This document shows positions 26,458 through 34,887 of a stretch of DNA of 64,000 bases, in pieces. The position numbers and the translations under genes are program-made. This DNA comes from Shuttleworthella satelles DSM 14600 (GTDB lineage Bacteria; Bacillota; Clostridia; Lachnospirales; Lachnospiraceae), in NCBI RefSeq assembly GCF_000160115.1, contig NZ_GG665866.1:186001-250000 (forward strand). Reading direction: 5' to 3'. The number at the start of each line of letters is the position of its first letter. Within the stretch, counting starts at the first letter, position 1. A model generated the notes under the pieces. The model saw nothing but the letters and a program-made list of their open reading frames with translations. It searched no databases and was not told the DNA's origin.

Positions 26458-26710
26458 TAATCCTGCTCCTTGCTCTGCCAAAAACTTCTGATGCAGAGTA
26501 TCGGACAGAAGTTTGTTCTGCAGCAGCATCAGCCTCATCCAGTTTCTGTTCGATGTCATCTGTGAGTGCGGAGTACTGCTCAACACTCATAAGAACCATC
26601 GTTCCGTAACCATTCTTGGTAAGAAACACAGGCGCATTGGAATTAATAACCGTTTCTTCAATCTCCGGGAATTTATTTCTGAGATCCGAGACGGGTCGAA
26701 TGTTAATCAT
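26438..26710 (-). CDS. Antitoxin of the Phd/YefM family
   Basis: A 90-residue antitoxin: MINIRPVSDLRNKFPEIEE and APVFLTKNGYGTMVLMSVEQY are the DNA-binding and fold signatures of Phd/YefM. The C-terminal tail would wrap a RelE/ParE toxin, but that partner, which should follow, is broken. Ribosome site ATAGGAGGGTCCT. It may persist as an anti-addiction or regulatory gene. Confidence 0.88.
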   Translation of the reverse strand: MINIRPVSDLRNKFPEIEETVINSNAPVFLTKNGYGTMVLMSVEQYSALTDDIEQKLDEADAAAEQTSVRYSASEVFGRARSRINEHVKV

Positions 26711-26723
26711 AGGACCCTCCTAT

Positions 26724-27218
26724 CTATCGCTTGTTTCTCTCATGCAGTTCCCTGCGCAAGGTCTCCACATCCTCCGCCATCTCCAGGATATCGTCACCTA
26801 ACATTTCATATAAGTCATAGGAAATCGGATCAGCTGTAAAATCCGCAAGAGCATTGTCCATTTTGTCATATTCCTCTGCGCTGGCAGTGATTCGAATATA
26901 GCGGGATGGCGTATCTTCACTTTCAAACAGATCGTGGAGATTTACACCGCCACTGATATTGCACTCTAACAGGATGGCGGCAAGATCGGTTATGACGTCT
27001 ATTGCAAAATGAAAATCCATCTCCATACCAAGGGAGTGCATGAAACATAGAGGCTCTGCGGTCCGGTGAAAATCCCAATTTTGCTTGTTCAAACCAATCT
27101 TATGAAAGATTTCACCAAGGGAAATCTCCTCTTTCTTCTGGTCTTCCAAAAATGCCACAAGATTCAAGCTGTCATCGGAACCGCCAATAAAGTTGTCCCA
27201 GTATTTATCAATATACAT
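26724..27218 (-). CDS. Hypothetical acidic protein, immunity-like
   Basis: A 164-residue acidic protein starting behind GGAGGAGAGATCACAT. It has MYIDKYWDNFIGGSDDSLNL at the start and a helical acidic C-terminus (LGDDILEMAEDVETLRREL). It recalls immunity proteins of polymorphic toxins but I cannot name a family. It begins 13 bases before the antitoxin gene on the same strand. Confidence 0.55.
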   Translation of the reverse strand: MYIDKYWDNFIGGSDDSLNLVAFLEDQKKEEISLGEIFHKIGLNKQNWDFHRTAEPLCFMHSLGMEMDFHFAIDVITDLAAILLECNISGGVNLHDLFESEDTPSRYIRITASAEEYDKMDNALADFTADPISYDLYEMLGDDILEMAEDVETLRRELHERNKR

Positions 27219-27301
27219 ATGTGATCTCTCCTCCAGGGGCTTTCTTTACTGAACTTGATTTTATTGAAGTCCTGTCATTTCACTTATGCACAGAGGAAAA
27301 A

Positions 27302-27424
27302 TCAAGCATCTTTTATTTTGAGGTAATTATAGAACTGTTCATGCAGCTGTCGCATTTCGTCGGGCGCTTTTACAGCGTGCTGGTACATAAAATCAGCAAT
27401 CTCATTTGCTGTCCCCCGATCAGC
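27302..27424 (-). pseudogene. C-terminal gene fragment
   Basis: A start-less frame encodes ANEIADFMYQHAVKAPDEMR followed by QLHEQFYNYLKIKDA and a stop. The protein-like helical composition suggests the tail of a lost gene. No family assigned. Confidence 0.3.
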
Positions 27425-27461
27425 TCAAATTTTTATTCCTAAAATAGGATATCAGACTTCA

Positions 27462-28052
27462 CTATAGACATAAACGCAATTTTTTCGCGTTCTCTGCCTG
27501 TAAATTCTCTACTATTGGCTTGGATAAAAGTAAAACCTTATAAGAATAGTAGTAGAAACTATAGAACAGATCGTCCGGAAAGAGATTATCGTCCCCGTAT
27601 CTTTCTGCATCCGCTTCCTCGTCATATTCCTCCGACCACAGATACTCCTCCTTGAGCATATCAGAAAAATGCGGGAGTGGATCGTCGTGATGATATTCAA
27701 AGGAGTCACAAATAGACTCTGCAATATACAGAAAGAGTTCCAGCAGCTCATCAAAGAGTATTGCTGCAATATCATTTGTCTCCCTTTGTTCATATGCCTT
27801 TCGAAAAATCCGAAGAAGAAATACCATTGCAAAAGGTGTTGCATGTAATAAAGTGCTCTGGTGTTCTATATTTATGGCTATCTCCTCCCCGTCGCACATC
27901 ACATCATCCAAATTATCCATTCGGGATAGGGTGTTGAGGTACTTGGGAAAATCCGTCGCCCTGCCGTATATCGTAGGCAGTCTGTTCCAGGGAATATCAC
28001 TGATCTCTATGCTTTCTATATATTTTCTTGTCTCTTCATCAACCGTTCTCAA
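27462..28052 (-). CDS. Hypothetical protein with a helical core
   Basis: A 196-residue protein. It starts at a TTG whose bases overlap the TGA of the MerR gene (TTGA), with AAGGAGATTACGAA upstream, so translation is probably coupled. It has WNRLPTIYGRATDFPKYLN and an acidic, tyrosine-rich C-terminus. It resembles small proteins found beside SMI1/KNR4 genes; function unknown. Confidence 0.6.
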   Translation of the reverse strand: MRTVDEETRKYIESIEISDIPWNRLPTIYGRATDFPKYLNTLSRMDNLDDVMCDGEEIAINIEHQSTLLHATPFAMVFLLRIFRKAYEQRETNDIAAILFDELLELFLYIAESICDSFEYHHDDPLPHFSDMLKEEYLWSEEYDEEADAERYGDDNLFPDDLFYSFYYYSYKVLLLSKPIVENLQAENAKKLRLCL

Positions 28053-28906
28053 TTCGTAATCTCCTTGTATTTCAGGAATTGTTCATTTGCCTCCAATAGT
28101 TTTTCATAATACTCATCATAACTCTTACTAAATTTTCTTATCAGCGGGATTGCAATTTCATAATAATTATTGTCCTGCATATATTTTTGCAGTTTCTCCT
28201 GTATATGCCCCCATATACTATTCTGATACTGTTCACTATGTTTATAAGTTTCATATTGCATAATAAATGTTTCGTTCTCTTTCATCCATTCTTCAACGTT
28301 TCCAATAAGCTTAACCTTATCTTCGCTGATTTTTTCTAGAGCGTACATGTCAAAAGGCGAACTTGCTTCATCAACAAATTTTTGCTCTTCTTCACTCAGT
28401 TCAAAAGGGGCAAGATTATCTAAATATGAAACATATTTTTTAAATGCCCCTTCTCCGTCCTCAGACAGGGGTTCATCAAAAAACGGTTTATATGCAGCAA
28501 AAAACAAATGTCCAAAAAAACCAGGAAATGCTCTTTCCAGTCTCTCATAAATAGATTCTTCCGCCTCCATCAATGCAATTTTTTCTTTGACATATTCCTG
28601 TCCTTCTCCCCTTATTATGAGTTCAAGTAGCTCTTTTCTTTTCTCATCATTTTCTAATTGATGTTGCTTTTTCCTTAATACAGAAGCTAGTGAATTATCC
28701 GCAGATGATAGGTATTTCTCTATATCCGATACACTGACACCCAGTTTTCTTAAAATTGATACCTTCATTAGAATATCCAAATCTTTTTCACTGTAATCTC
28801 GGTATCCATTTTCTGATTTTATAGGCTTAAGAAGCCCCTTATCCTCATAATATTCAATTGCCTTTCTTGTCAAAGCTGTTTTCATTTGAATTTCATTTCT
28901 CAACAT
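28049..28906 (-). CDS. MerR-family transcriptional regulator with long C-terminal domain
   Basis: A 285-residue regulator. The first 70 residues form the MerR winged helix (TRKAIEYYEDKGLLKPIKSE then GYRDYSEKDLDILMKV). A coiled coil follows (about 75-115) and a helical C-terminal domain of about 160 residues that may sense a ligand. Ribosome site GGAGG. It is the first gene of a two-gene unit with the TTG-started gene downstream. Confidence 0.85.
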   Translation of the reverse strand: MLRNEIQMKTALTRKAIEYYEDKGLLKPIKSENGYRDYSEKDLDILMKVSILRKLGVSVSDIEKYLSSADNSLASVLRKKQHQLENDEKRKELLELIIRGEGQEYVKEKIALMEAEESIYERLERAFPGFFGHLFFAAYKPFFDEPLSEDGEGAFKKYVSYLDNLAPFELSEEEQKFVDEASSPFDMYALEKISEDKVKLIGNVEEWMKENETFIMQYETYKHSEQYQNSIWGHIQEKLQKYMQDNNYYEIAIPLIRKFSKSYDEYYEKLLEANEQFLKYKEITN

Positions 28907-29374
28907 AGCCTGCTACCTCCTTCACTTTAGAAGATAACATGGTCCCCAGCGGGCAGGTCAACTTCGTGATGCTCCTATCTTCCCAAAGTGCATCTTTCTA
29001 TGTTCTTTTTAGCAATTTACTATCAAATGACTTTTCTTTTGGAAATCCCCTATAGACTCTTTTTATAATTCTCATTCTCATCTTGTCTTCCAGCACCTTT
29101 TTAACGATAGCTACTGGGCAAATCTTTTATTTCAATATACGGTTGCTTTGAAGAATGCCCTTTGATTATTTCTTCATGAAGTTCCTGAAAGATGCTGTCT
29201 TCATCAATCACCATCTTCTATTCATAGATACCATATCACAATCCCGCAGTTGTCTGGAATAAGGAATCCACACATTGGCCGGCCAGGAGTGATGATTGAA
29301 CTTCGCGGGATTCCAAGAACCGTATCCAGCCGATATAAATAAATATACCATTTGGGCAGAAAAACACCCCCTTC
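28907..29374. other. Intergenic region upstream of the MerR gene
   Basis: About 470 bases of AT-rich DNA. A minus-strand frame at 29101-29214 would encode a 37-residue peptide (MVIDEDSIFQELHEEIIKGH...), probably a gene remnant because no good ribosome site precedes it. Nothing else is recognisable. Confidence 0.3.
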
Positions 29375-29410
29375 AAAAAAGGAGAAAGTTCCATCAAAGA
29401 AACTCTCTCC
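29375..29410 (-). terminator. Rho-independent terminator of the DUF1963 gene
   Basis: On the minus strand a 12-base stem (29399-29410 with 29381-29392, one G-T pair and one wobble) closes a 6-base loop and is followed by TTTTTT. It lies 15 bases past the stop of the DUF1963 gene. Confidence 0.8.
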
Positions 29411-29424
29411 CCTTTATCTTCTCG

Positions 29425-30267
29425 TTAGTAACAGTCCCAACTATATAAGCACTCGGTGAAGTCCAGATTATGCAATTGCTCTTTTGTCGCAAAGAAATTT
29501 CCTACGCCGCAGTCGCCCCACAAGATGTAATAGTCGTCAGTTCCAAACTCGGAATCCAGCTGGAACAGCAACTCGGTGTAATCTTGAAAATCCTCATAAC
29601 ATCTAGGATCTTCCTGTGTGAAATGGCCGTAGCCACCTATCTGCGTGTGATTCGAAATATCAAGTTCTTCTATAATATAATCAACATCTTCATCGTTGAC
29701 ATCGTATGTCTCATAACCTACTTCCGTCTGCCGGTCAGCAATATACTCATTCAACTTCTCAACGAAAAGTTCTTCAAATCTGAAGTCGTTCGGCATAACC
29801 CACTGGCTAGTTTTTTCAAATGACATGGCAAATGGCGCACCATCATTAATCGGAGTGATAAGCTCGTCCTCTTTCTTATCCTCCTGCGGTTTATACATCT
29901 CTGTCAGTTCCTCTTCAGTAAAATGTTCTCCTATCGCCGGGTAGTAAATAACCCTTTTCTTCCTATCTGAGGTGGGCTTTCTGTAGTCGTTACCTAGATT
30001 GTAATCTCCACCAAAGATCCAAAACTGCACGATGCCCTTAGATGGGTAAATGCTGTTTTCAGGCAGCTCCTCGCAGTTTATCTGCGCCAAATACATCAGC
30101 TGCTCACCCCTATCGGTAGTAGGGATGGCCTCAGTCTTCGGCAAGTAGAACCAACCTGCAACATTGCTGCTTGTCAGAGGAGTCTTCGTTTTAGAAATCA
30201 GTTTAATCTTTATGGTTTCTCTGTTCTCGATCTTCTTAAATTCTTCGATGAATGTTTTTACTGTCAT
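29425..30267 (-). CDS. DUF1963 (YwqG-like) protein
   Basis: A 280-residue protein starting at the ATG at 30267 behind AAAGGATATTCT. The DUF1963 signatures are present: IGGYGHFTQEDPR, LFQLDSEFG and the end WGDCGVGNFFATKEQLHNLD. YwqG-like proteins sit in toxin-immunity and SMI1-rich regions; no biochemical role is established. It ends cassette copy 1 (Zn-ribbon remnant, 30297 gene, this gene). The first 17 codons of a second copy survive at 45944. Confidence 0.85.
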   Translation of the reverse strand: MTVKTFIEEFKKIENRETIKIKLISKTKTPLTSSNVAGWFYLPKTEAIPTTDRGEQLMYLAQINCEELPENSIYPSKGIVQFWIFGGDYNLGNDYRKPTSDRKKRVIYYPAIGEHFTEEELTEMYKPQEDKKEDELITPINDGAPFAMSFEKTSQWVMPNDFRFEELFVEKLNEYIADRQTEVGYETYDVNDEDVDYIIEELDISNHTQIGGYGHFTQEDPRCYEDFQDYTELLFQLDSEFGTDDYYILWGDCGVGNFFATKEQLHNLDFTECLYSWDCY

Positions 30268-30296
30268 AGAATATCCTTTCTTATTATCACTGCGAT

Positions 30297-30701
30297 TTAG
30301 TACACTTCGCAAACCACTTCTGGATTATCTTGAAATTCATCGTTAAAGCTAACTAGCAGATACAGTTCACCTGCTGGAGATTCTCCCACATAGTAACCTA
30401 ATGCAAATGCATCGTAGCACCCGCTCTTATCGAACATTACGTCAGTCAGCGAGATACATTCGACATTCTCTTTTGGAAATTTTTCCTTTATAAGGCTAAG
30501 CGCCTTATCGTCTAGCTCAGTGATTTTGGCGGCCAGTCTTTTCATAAATACGTCCGGGACGGATTTTACATCCTTTTCGCTGTATCCAGAGAAGCTAAAA
30601 TGCAACTCCTTATCGTACTTGCGGCTTAAAAAGTATATTCCTGCCGGTGAGCTTTCCCATGATTTGCCCTGCCAGAGGGCGAGGAGTTGTTGCTTGTTCA
30701 T
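30297..30701 (-). CDS. Conserved small protein, cassette copy 1
   Basis: A 134-residue protein of unknown function. Recognisable parts are LWQGKSWESSPAGIYFLSRK, SFSGYSEKDVKSVPD and ALGYYVGESPAGELYLLVSF. It is about three-quarters identical by eye to the gene at 46058-46462. Ribosome site AAAGGAACCCATC. It lies 29 bases before the DUF1963 gene; the pair looks like one transcript. Confidence 0.75.
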   Translation of the reverse strand: MNKQQLLALWQGKSWESSPAGIYFLSRKYDKELHFSFSGYSEKDVKSVPDVFMKRLAAKITELDDKALSLIKEKFPKENVECISLTDVMFDKSGCYDAFALGYYVGESPAGELYLLVSFNDEFQDNPEVVCEVY

Positions 30702-30726
30702 GATGGGTTCCTTTAGGATTATTTCA

Positions 30727-30853
30727 CTATGCTATCGCATTCCAGATTTCCGAGCCTTCATTACTGAACCATTTTTTCTGTCGGCAGCGCTTACCACACT
30801 TTGGGCATTTTGTATAGCCTGCCTTTATATTGCCATAATGCCTATTTCCTCAT
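30727..30853 (-). pseudogene. Frameshifted zinc-ribbon microprotein, cassette copy 1
   Basis: An ATG at 30853 gives MRK and stops, but the next frame continues RHYGNIKAGYTKCPKCGKRC then RQKKWFSNEGSEIW to a stop at 30727. KCPKCGKRC matches the intact-looking copy at 46510-46641. One inserted base explains the break. Confidence 0.5.
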
Positions 30854-30890
30854 ATTTTTTCTTTAGCAGTTCCGTATCCTCCGTAATCGG

Positions 30891-31367
30891 TCAAAGGTTT
30901 TTATCCTTGATTGGTGGAATTATAAAAAAAGTATCCCCCATCTTTATTCTCGCGTAAAGTATTCCATCTTTATAAGAATATCCTTCAAACGGAGGATAGC
31001 CATCTAAGGTCTTGAGTACTTCATCCGGCAAACAGCTAAAATCATAATCTCTTAAAGCAGCTGACCCTATTAACCGCTCGGTCATTTTTGTCCTTATTTC
31101 ATTTTCATACTTTGCACAAAACTCGTCCTGATTCAATCCATAAAGGTCAACATCCCCTTCATCGATTTTATAATACCTGTCATATCCGGCAATCCAGGCA
31201 ATAAAAACACTCAGCAGATATTCTTTAAGCTCCGGACAATAGCCTATTTTGAAAAAATATTCTCCATTGACTTTTGGGTTTTCTATGGTTATTTTTCCTA
31301 TATACATTCTTGGATCAATCCCGGTATTACAAATTATAGTTTTCTTATCTGAATTTGATTTTCTCAT
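30891..31367 (-). CDS. Hypothetical protein, immunity-like
   Basis: About 158 residues from the ATG at 31367; an upstream TTG at 31379 is also possible and no ribosome site decides. It has DPRMYIGKITIENPKVNGEY and ends FFIIPPIKDKNL. AT-rich, no named family. Confidence 0.5.
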   Translation of the reverse strand: MRKSNSDKKTIICNTGIDPRMYIGKITIENPKVNGEYFFKIGYCPELKEYLLSVFIAWIAGYDRYYKIDEGDVDLYGLNQDEFCAKYENEIRTKMTERLIGSAALRDYDFSCLPDEVLKTLDGYPPFEGYSYKDGILYARIKMGDTFFIIPPIKDKNL

Positions 31368-31484
31368 CGTTTGTTTCAAAAATCTACAAGATACATGAAA
31401 TAAATATATTCTCGCTTTGATATTGTAAGGAAATACAGTACATATTTGTGGTGTGCATGACGGGAGGATTTCTAAATGTATAAT

Positions 31485-31904
31485 TTATTTCTCGACACGA
31501 TACACCATATCTCCGCTATTCCAAATGTACATAATTGCTGACACCGGAGCCTTTCCATCTTCCCAAAGCCATCCCGTATATGTTGTCGTGTTACCAAAAT
31601 AGCCTTCTTTGATTATTTCAAACTCCGAGCCTGCATACTCATCCATAAATTGCTGTAATTCAATAGCTTTTCCGTTAAAGCAGCCTCCACCCAAAGTTTT
31701 ATTAAATATCAGTACATTGCATAGGTCCACATCACAATTTTTAAAGCACACTTCACCCGGAAATGCTTTTTCTTCACCATCCACAAGTTGGAATATTTTA
31801 TGTACTTTTAATGTCAAAGTCTTGTTGTGATATTTTATCTTATTCACCCTACTGTCATGAAGGCTGAAAAGTATGTTGCTGTTTCTATCATGTATATAAT
31901 CCAT
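31485..31904 (-). CDS. Hypothetical beta-rich protein, immunity-like
   Basis: About 139 residues. AGGAATAAT sits directly before the ATG at 31904, which I prefer to the ATG at 31916. Sequence pattern (LFSLHDSRVNKIKYHNKTLTLKV, ... TGWLWEDGKAPVSAIMYIWN) is mostly beta strand. It resembles immunity proteins that bind a toxin through a beta sheet. No family named. Confidence 0.55.
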   Translation of the reverse strand: MDYIHDRNSNILFSLHDSRVNKIKYHNKTLTLKVHKIFQLVDGEEKAFPGEVCFKNCDVDLCNVLIFNKTLGGGCFNGKAIELQQFMDEYAGSEFEIIKEGYFGNTTTYTGWLWEDGKAPVSAIMYIWNSGDMVYRVEK

Positions 31905-31960
31905 ATTATTCCTCATAAGATCAAATCGACAAAATAGGATTTACATATAAATCAGAGTTG

Positions 31961-32233
31961 CTATTCCTCTCTATTCCCCCAAATGTATTTATGTGGAGCA
32001 CACCACCCGCATATACAATCTAAGAGATCTGCAATCCACTCTTTAGACAAGCCATCCTCTAAACTGTTGTGATATTTTAAAAGTAGCTTGTATGCCTGCC
32101 CTTGTTCAATGCCTAAATCCTTTATTTTAATCAAATTATCATATCCCTGCTCGTGACGGGCATCATAATTCTCCTCTGTAATATTAGTAGAAAGTTGCTT
32201 TATTTGATTAAATAATTCATCAGATAAGCTCAT
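31961..32233 (-). CDS. Hypothetical small protein
   Basis: A 90-residue mostly helical protein with a C-terminal CICGWC pair of cysteines. Ribosome site AAGGTGAAAAATA. Similar short helical proteins occur as orphan immunity genes; not recognised further. Confidence 0.55.
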   Translation of the reverse strand: MSLSDELFNQIKQLSTNITEENYDARHEQGYDNLIKIKDLGIEQGQAYKLLLKYHNSLEDGLSKEWIADLLDCICGWCAPHKYIWGNREE

Positions 32234-32379
32234 TATTTTTCACCTTAAAGATCTAGTTGTCTAACTGCTTTTTTACTTATTCTTTTTCCCGCTTTTCAGC
32301 GGTATTTTAGGACAAAACCCAACAGGCATCAGGCTTACCTGCGGGCTAGAAAATGTATCTCATCGGAATCACTTGTGTT

Positions 32380-33639
32380 TTAAAACTGCTCTCCTTTTTC
32401 AATAAAGGAAATGATATTCTTGTGAAAAATCCCATTTCTTTTTTGCAGCAGGCGGTCCAACGTCATCACATACTTCGGAAAAGAATCCCTGATCTGTTCT
32501 AAAGGCCTGTATTCCCGTTCTTCTGTAAGATTTATGCCATTCTCATCAACGTTTCCGTTATCAATATATCTGGCCACCTGAACGTAGGAATAATCCATAT
32601 TTATATCTCTTAAAATGAAATCCACTTCAAGTTTTCCTATCCTCCCGACACTAATGGCGTAGCCGCGGGACTTCGCATAATTGTATATGATGTTCTCCAA
32701 TACCGGACCATATTCGATCCTGTTATCCGTATTATTGGCAAAATAGAAACTCAAGTCTGATAAGTAGTACTTTTCCTCGCCGCGCAAACTCTTCCTGCTC
32801 TTCATGTCAAATCGCGAACACTTGCTGACAATCTTTGCATTTTCCAGGATAGAGAGGTAATTATATACCGTTTCCTTTCGAACAGTCATTTTCGTCGTAC
32901 TTTCAAGATATTCACATAGACTTTTTATTGACATCGTTGCGCCAAAATTGTTGATAATGTACGTTTGAATCGTCGTAAACAGAAGCCTGTTTTTTATTCT
33001 TTTGTTCTTGCGAATGTCCTTTTCATAAATCTCATCAATAACGCTTTTGGTATAAAGTCTTTTATCGGCGAAGGAATCGAGTCTTACAGCAAACGGAAAT
33101 CCGCCTTCCAGCATATATTTGTCAAATTCATCCTCCGGATTGGCTGCAATTTCCTTCCCATAAAATTTTTTCATCTCCAAATATTCATCAAATGTCAGCG
33201 TTGACATCTCGTACTCTATGTAGCGCCCGGTCAGTTTTGTGGCGAGTTCTCCTGATAAAAGATAGCTGTTGCTGCCTGTAATAAAGATAGAGTAGTCGCC
33301 TTCCTCACGATACGCATTTATAGATTCCTCAAAGTCCCTGACATTTTGGATTTCATCCAGGAACAGATATTTAAGTCCGTTTACATTCTGGCATTTCTCA
33401 TCTATGACCGCTTCCAGAGCCTCCACTGTCCTGATCCGCTTATATGGTCTTCTATCCAAATGGATCTCCACTATATTTTCATCAGGAATCCCCTTCTCTC
33501 TTAATTCAGTGACGATCATTTCAAGTAGAGAAGATTTTCCGCAGCGGCGTACACCGGTTATCACCTTAATGATTTCTCCCTCATCATAAAAGCTACGTAT
33601 TTTTCCCAGATACCTGTCCCTGAAATATAGCCTTGACAT
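32380..33639 (-). CDS. AAA ATPase with DUF4143 domain (copy 1)
   Basis: A 419-residue protein. An AAA_14 ATPase (about 18-160) has Walker A TGVRRCGKSS, Walker B YLFLDEIQNV and sensor ITGSNSYLLSGEL. A winged-helix linker leads to the DUF4143 domain (about 215-380), whose LEVDFIL resembles the core of PD-(D/E)XK nucleases. Proteins of this class are common in anaerobes; function unknown. Ribosome site GAGGGAGGTGCGAA. Its promoter region holds a long palindrome (33677-33725), suggesting tight control. Confidence 0.9.
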   Translation of the reverse strand: MSRLYFRDRYLGKIRSFYDEGEIIKVITGVRRCGKSSLLEMIVTELREKGIPDENIVEIHLDRRPYKRIRTVEALEAVIDEKCQNVNGLKYLFLDEIQNVRDFEESINAYREEGDYSIFITGSNSYLLSGELATKLTGRYIEYEMSTLTFDEYLEMKKFYGKEIAANPEDEFDKYMLEGGFPFAVRLDSFADKRLYTKSVIDEIYEKDIRKNKRIKNRLLFTTIQTYIINNFGATMSIKSLCEYLESTTKMTVRKETVYNYLSILENAKIVSKCSRFDMKSRKSLRGEEKYYLSDLSFYFANNTDNRIEYGPVLENIIYNYAKSRGYAISVGRIGKLEVDFILRDINMDYSYVQVARYIDNGNVDENGINLTEEREYRPLEQIRDSFPKYVMTLDRLLQKRNGIFHKNIISFIEKGEQF

Positions 33640-33667
33640 TTCGCACCTCCCTCGTGTGATGTAATAT

Positions 33668-33696
33668 ATTATATGCGTCTAAACCGAACTTGTAAG
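33668..33696 (-). promoter_or_regulatory. Promoter of the DUF4143 ATPase gene
   Basis: Minus strand: CTTACA (33691-33696), a 17-base spacer and TATAAT (33668-33673). The spacer contains one full arm of the 13-base palindrome described next. Confidence 0.55.
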
Positions 33697-33725
33697 CAAA
33701 TATTTTCATTTAGTTCGGTTTAGAC
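33677..33725. promoter_or_regulatory. Palindromic operator around the DUF4143 ATPase promoter
   Basis: Exact arms GTCTAAACCGAAC (33677-33689) and GTTCGGTTTAGAC (33713-33725) are 23 bases apart. One arm sits between the -35 and -10 boxes and the other just upstream of -35, an arrangement typical of a repressor site. The binding protein is unknown; no dedicated regulator gene adjoins it. Confidence 0.65.
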
Positions 33726-33854
33726 ACCAATTTAATCATGCTTTTCCATCACTTTCAAGAGAATACCTGCATGTGTTGTTTTGTTTAAATCATCCACGAA
33801 ATACAAAATTTATCATTCCAAATATTGTTTTTACAACACTTATGCTCAATGTCA

Positions 33855-33953
33855 CTAATTCTGACGTTTATATGTCTCCTTTTGATCAATTATTTTCTTA
33901 ATATATTCCAGGTCTTGACGTATTGTAGATATACCACTAATTACATACCCCTT
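33855..33953 (-). pseudogene. In-frame continuation after the SMI1 gene stop
   Basis: Directly after the TGA of the SMI1 gene the same frame stays open for 32 codons: YKGYVISGISTIRQDLEYIK then KIIDQKETYKRQN. It has protein-like helical character but no start of its own. It could be a gene remnant or, less likely, a read-through tail. Confidence 0.3.
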
Positions 33954-33956
33954 ATA

Positions 33957-34412
33957 TCAGATATTGTATCCAGAAAAGCTTTCTACCTGCTCTACTAGAT
34001 CTAAAATAAGCTCCGAAAAGCTCTCTGAAATTTCCTCAAGGTCAGCATAGTCATTGTTAAATCCACGCACTTTGCCGCTTTCCAGGTCTATAAATACGAT
34101 GCTTCCATCGCCTAAGCCTCCGATAGGAAATGCCGGGCCGTGTTCACATTCGCTCATATACTCCTCGTATGCCTCTTCAAAGATTGTGTAATTTCCCTCC
34201 AGCTCCCTCAAGTCAAAAATCCATGGTTCTGCCAAATAGCAACCGCCTAGGTTAAGTAATAGCCAGCGGTACTCTGATGGTATGGAGGCATAATTTGCTT
34301 CAAACTTTTTTATATTCTCCTCTGGCTCTGGTCGGATAGCTTCTGTGAACACGCTTGCTTCGTAAGCCGCCTTAATTCTGTCACGGTGTTTCCCAAAATC
34401 AACATTGCACAT
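33957..34412 (-). CDS. SMI1/KNR4 (SUKH) family protein
   Basis: A 151-residue protein with SUKH-superfamily signatures: IPSEYRWLLLNLGGCYLAEP, FPIGGLGDGSIVFIDLESGK and SFSELILDLVEQV. SUKH proteins are immunity proteins against nuclease toxins of polymorphic secretion systems. No toxin lies beside it. Ribosome site AGGAGATCAAA. Confidence 0.88.
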   Translation of the reverse strand: MCNVDFGKHRDRIKAAYEASVFTEAIRPEPEENIKKFEANYASIPSEYRWLLLNLGGCYLAEPWIFDLRELEGNYTIFEEAYEEYMSECEHGPAFPIGGLGDGSIVFIDLESGKVRGFNNDYADLEEISESFSELILDLVEQVESFSGYNI

Positions 34413-34452
34413 TTTGATCTCCTAGTAACTCACAAGTCCCTCAGATCTTGGC

Positions 34453-34640
34453 TCACTTGCGAAATTGTACAGCTCGCTCATTATTCACCGTGAATCCAAC
34501 CGCAATAATCATTTGAAGATTATAATGCTTTGTATCTCGAGTCACCTGACGTGAACCTTCGATTTGAACTATCCGGAAATTCCAGATAGTTGCATCTTCC
34601 TCAAGCTCTGAGTCGGAATAAATCTTGATGCTTTTGCGAG
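34453..34640 (-). pseudogene. RhuM-family protein fragment
   Basis: Frame reads IKIYSDSELEEDATIWNFRI then VQIEGSRQVTRDTKHYNLQM and IIAVGFTVNNERAVQFRK, the core of virulence RhuM-like proteins. It then meets a TGA (34453-34455) where RhuM proteins have the Trp of FRKWA. The rest of the gene is missing on both sides. Confidence 0.7.
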
Positions 34641-34743
34641 TTTAATATAGTTCTCCAAAGAATTTACATTCTTCTCAATTGGATTCATAGCATTGATGCA
34701 AGATTGATCTACTGCTGTTCTTTAATGTAGGTATGCCGCTTTT

Positions 34744-34887
34744 GTCATCTTCCGCATTCTAGAGAAGAAACTTGATGAGAAGTATAACTGTGAAGAGATC
34801 ATTAATACGCTCCGATCGATGATGATGTATCGTCATGGAGAAAAGAGAGGATATCTGCCCACCTATTTCGATTGGGCTATTTTATGA
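34744..34887 (+). mobile_element. Transposase C-terminal fragment, IS1634/IS4-like
   Basis: Plus-strand frame VIFRILEKKLDEKYNCEEII followed by NTLRSMMMYRHGEKRGYLPTY matches the end of IS1634-type DDE transposases (LEKKLDEKYTCEEII type). Only about 48 codons remain. It overlaps the end of the convergent DUF4143 gene by 6 bases. Confidence 0.6.
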
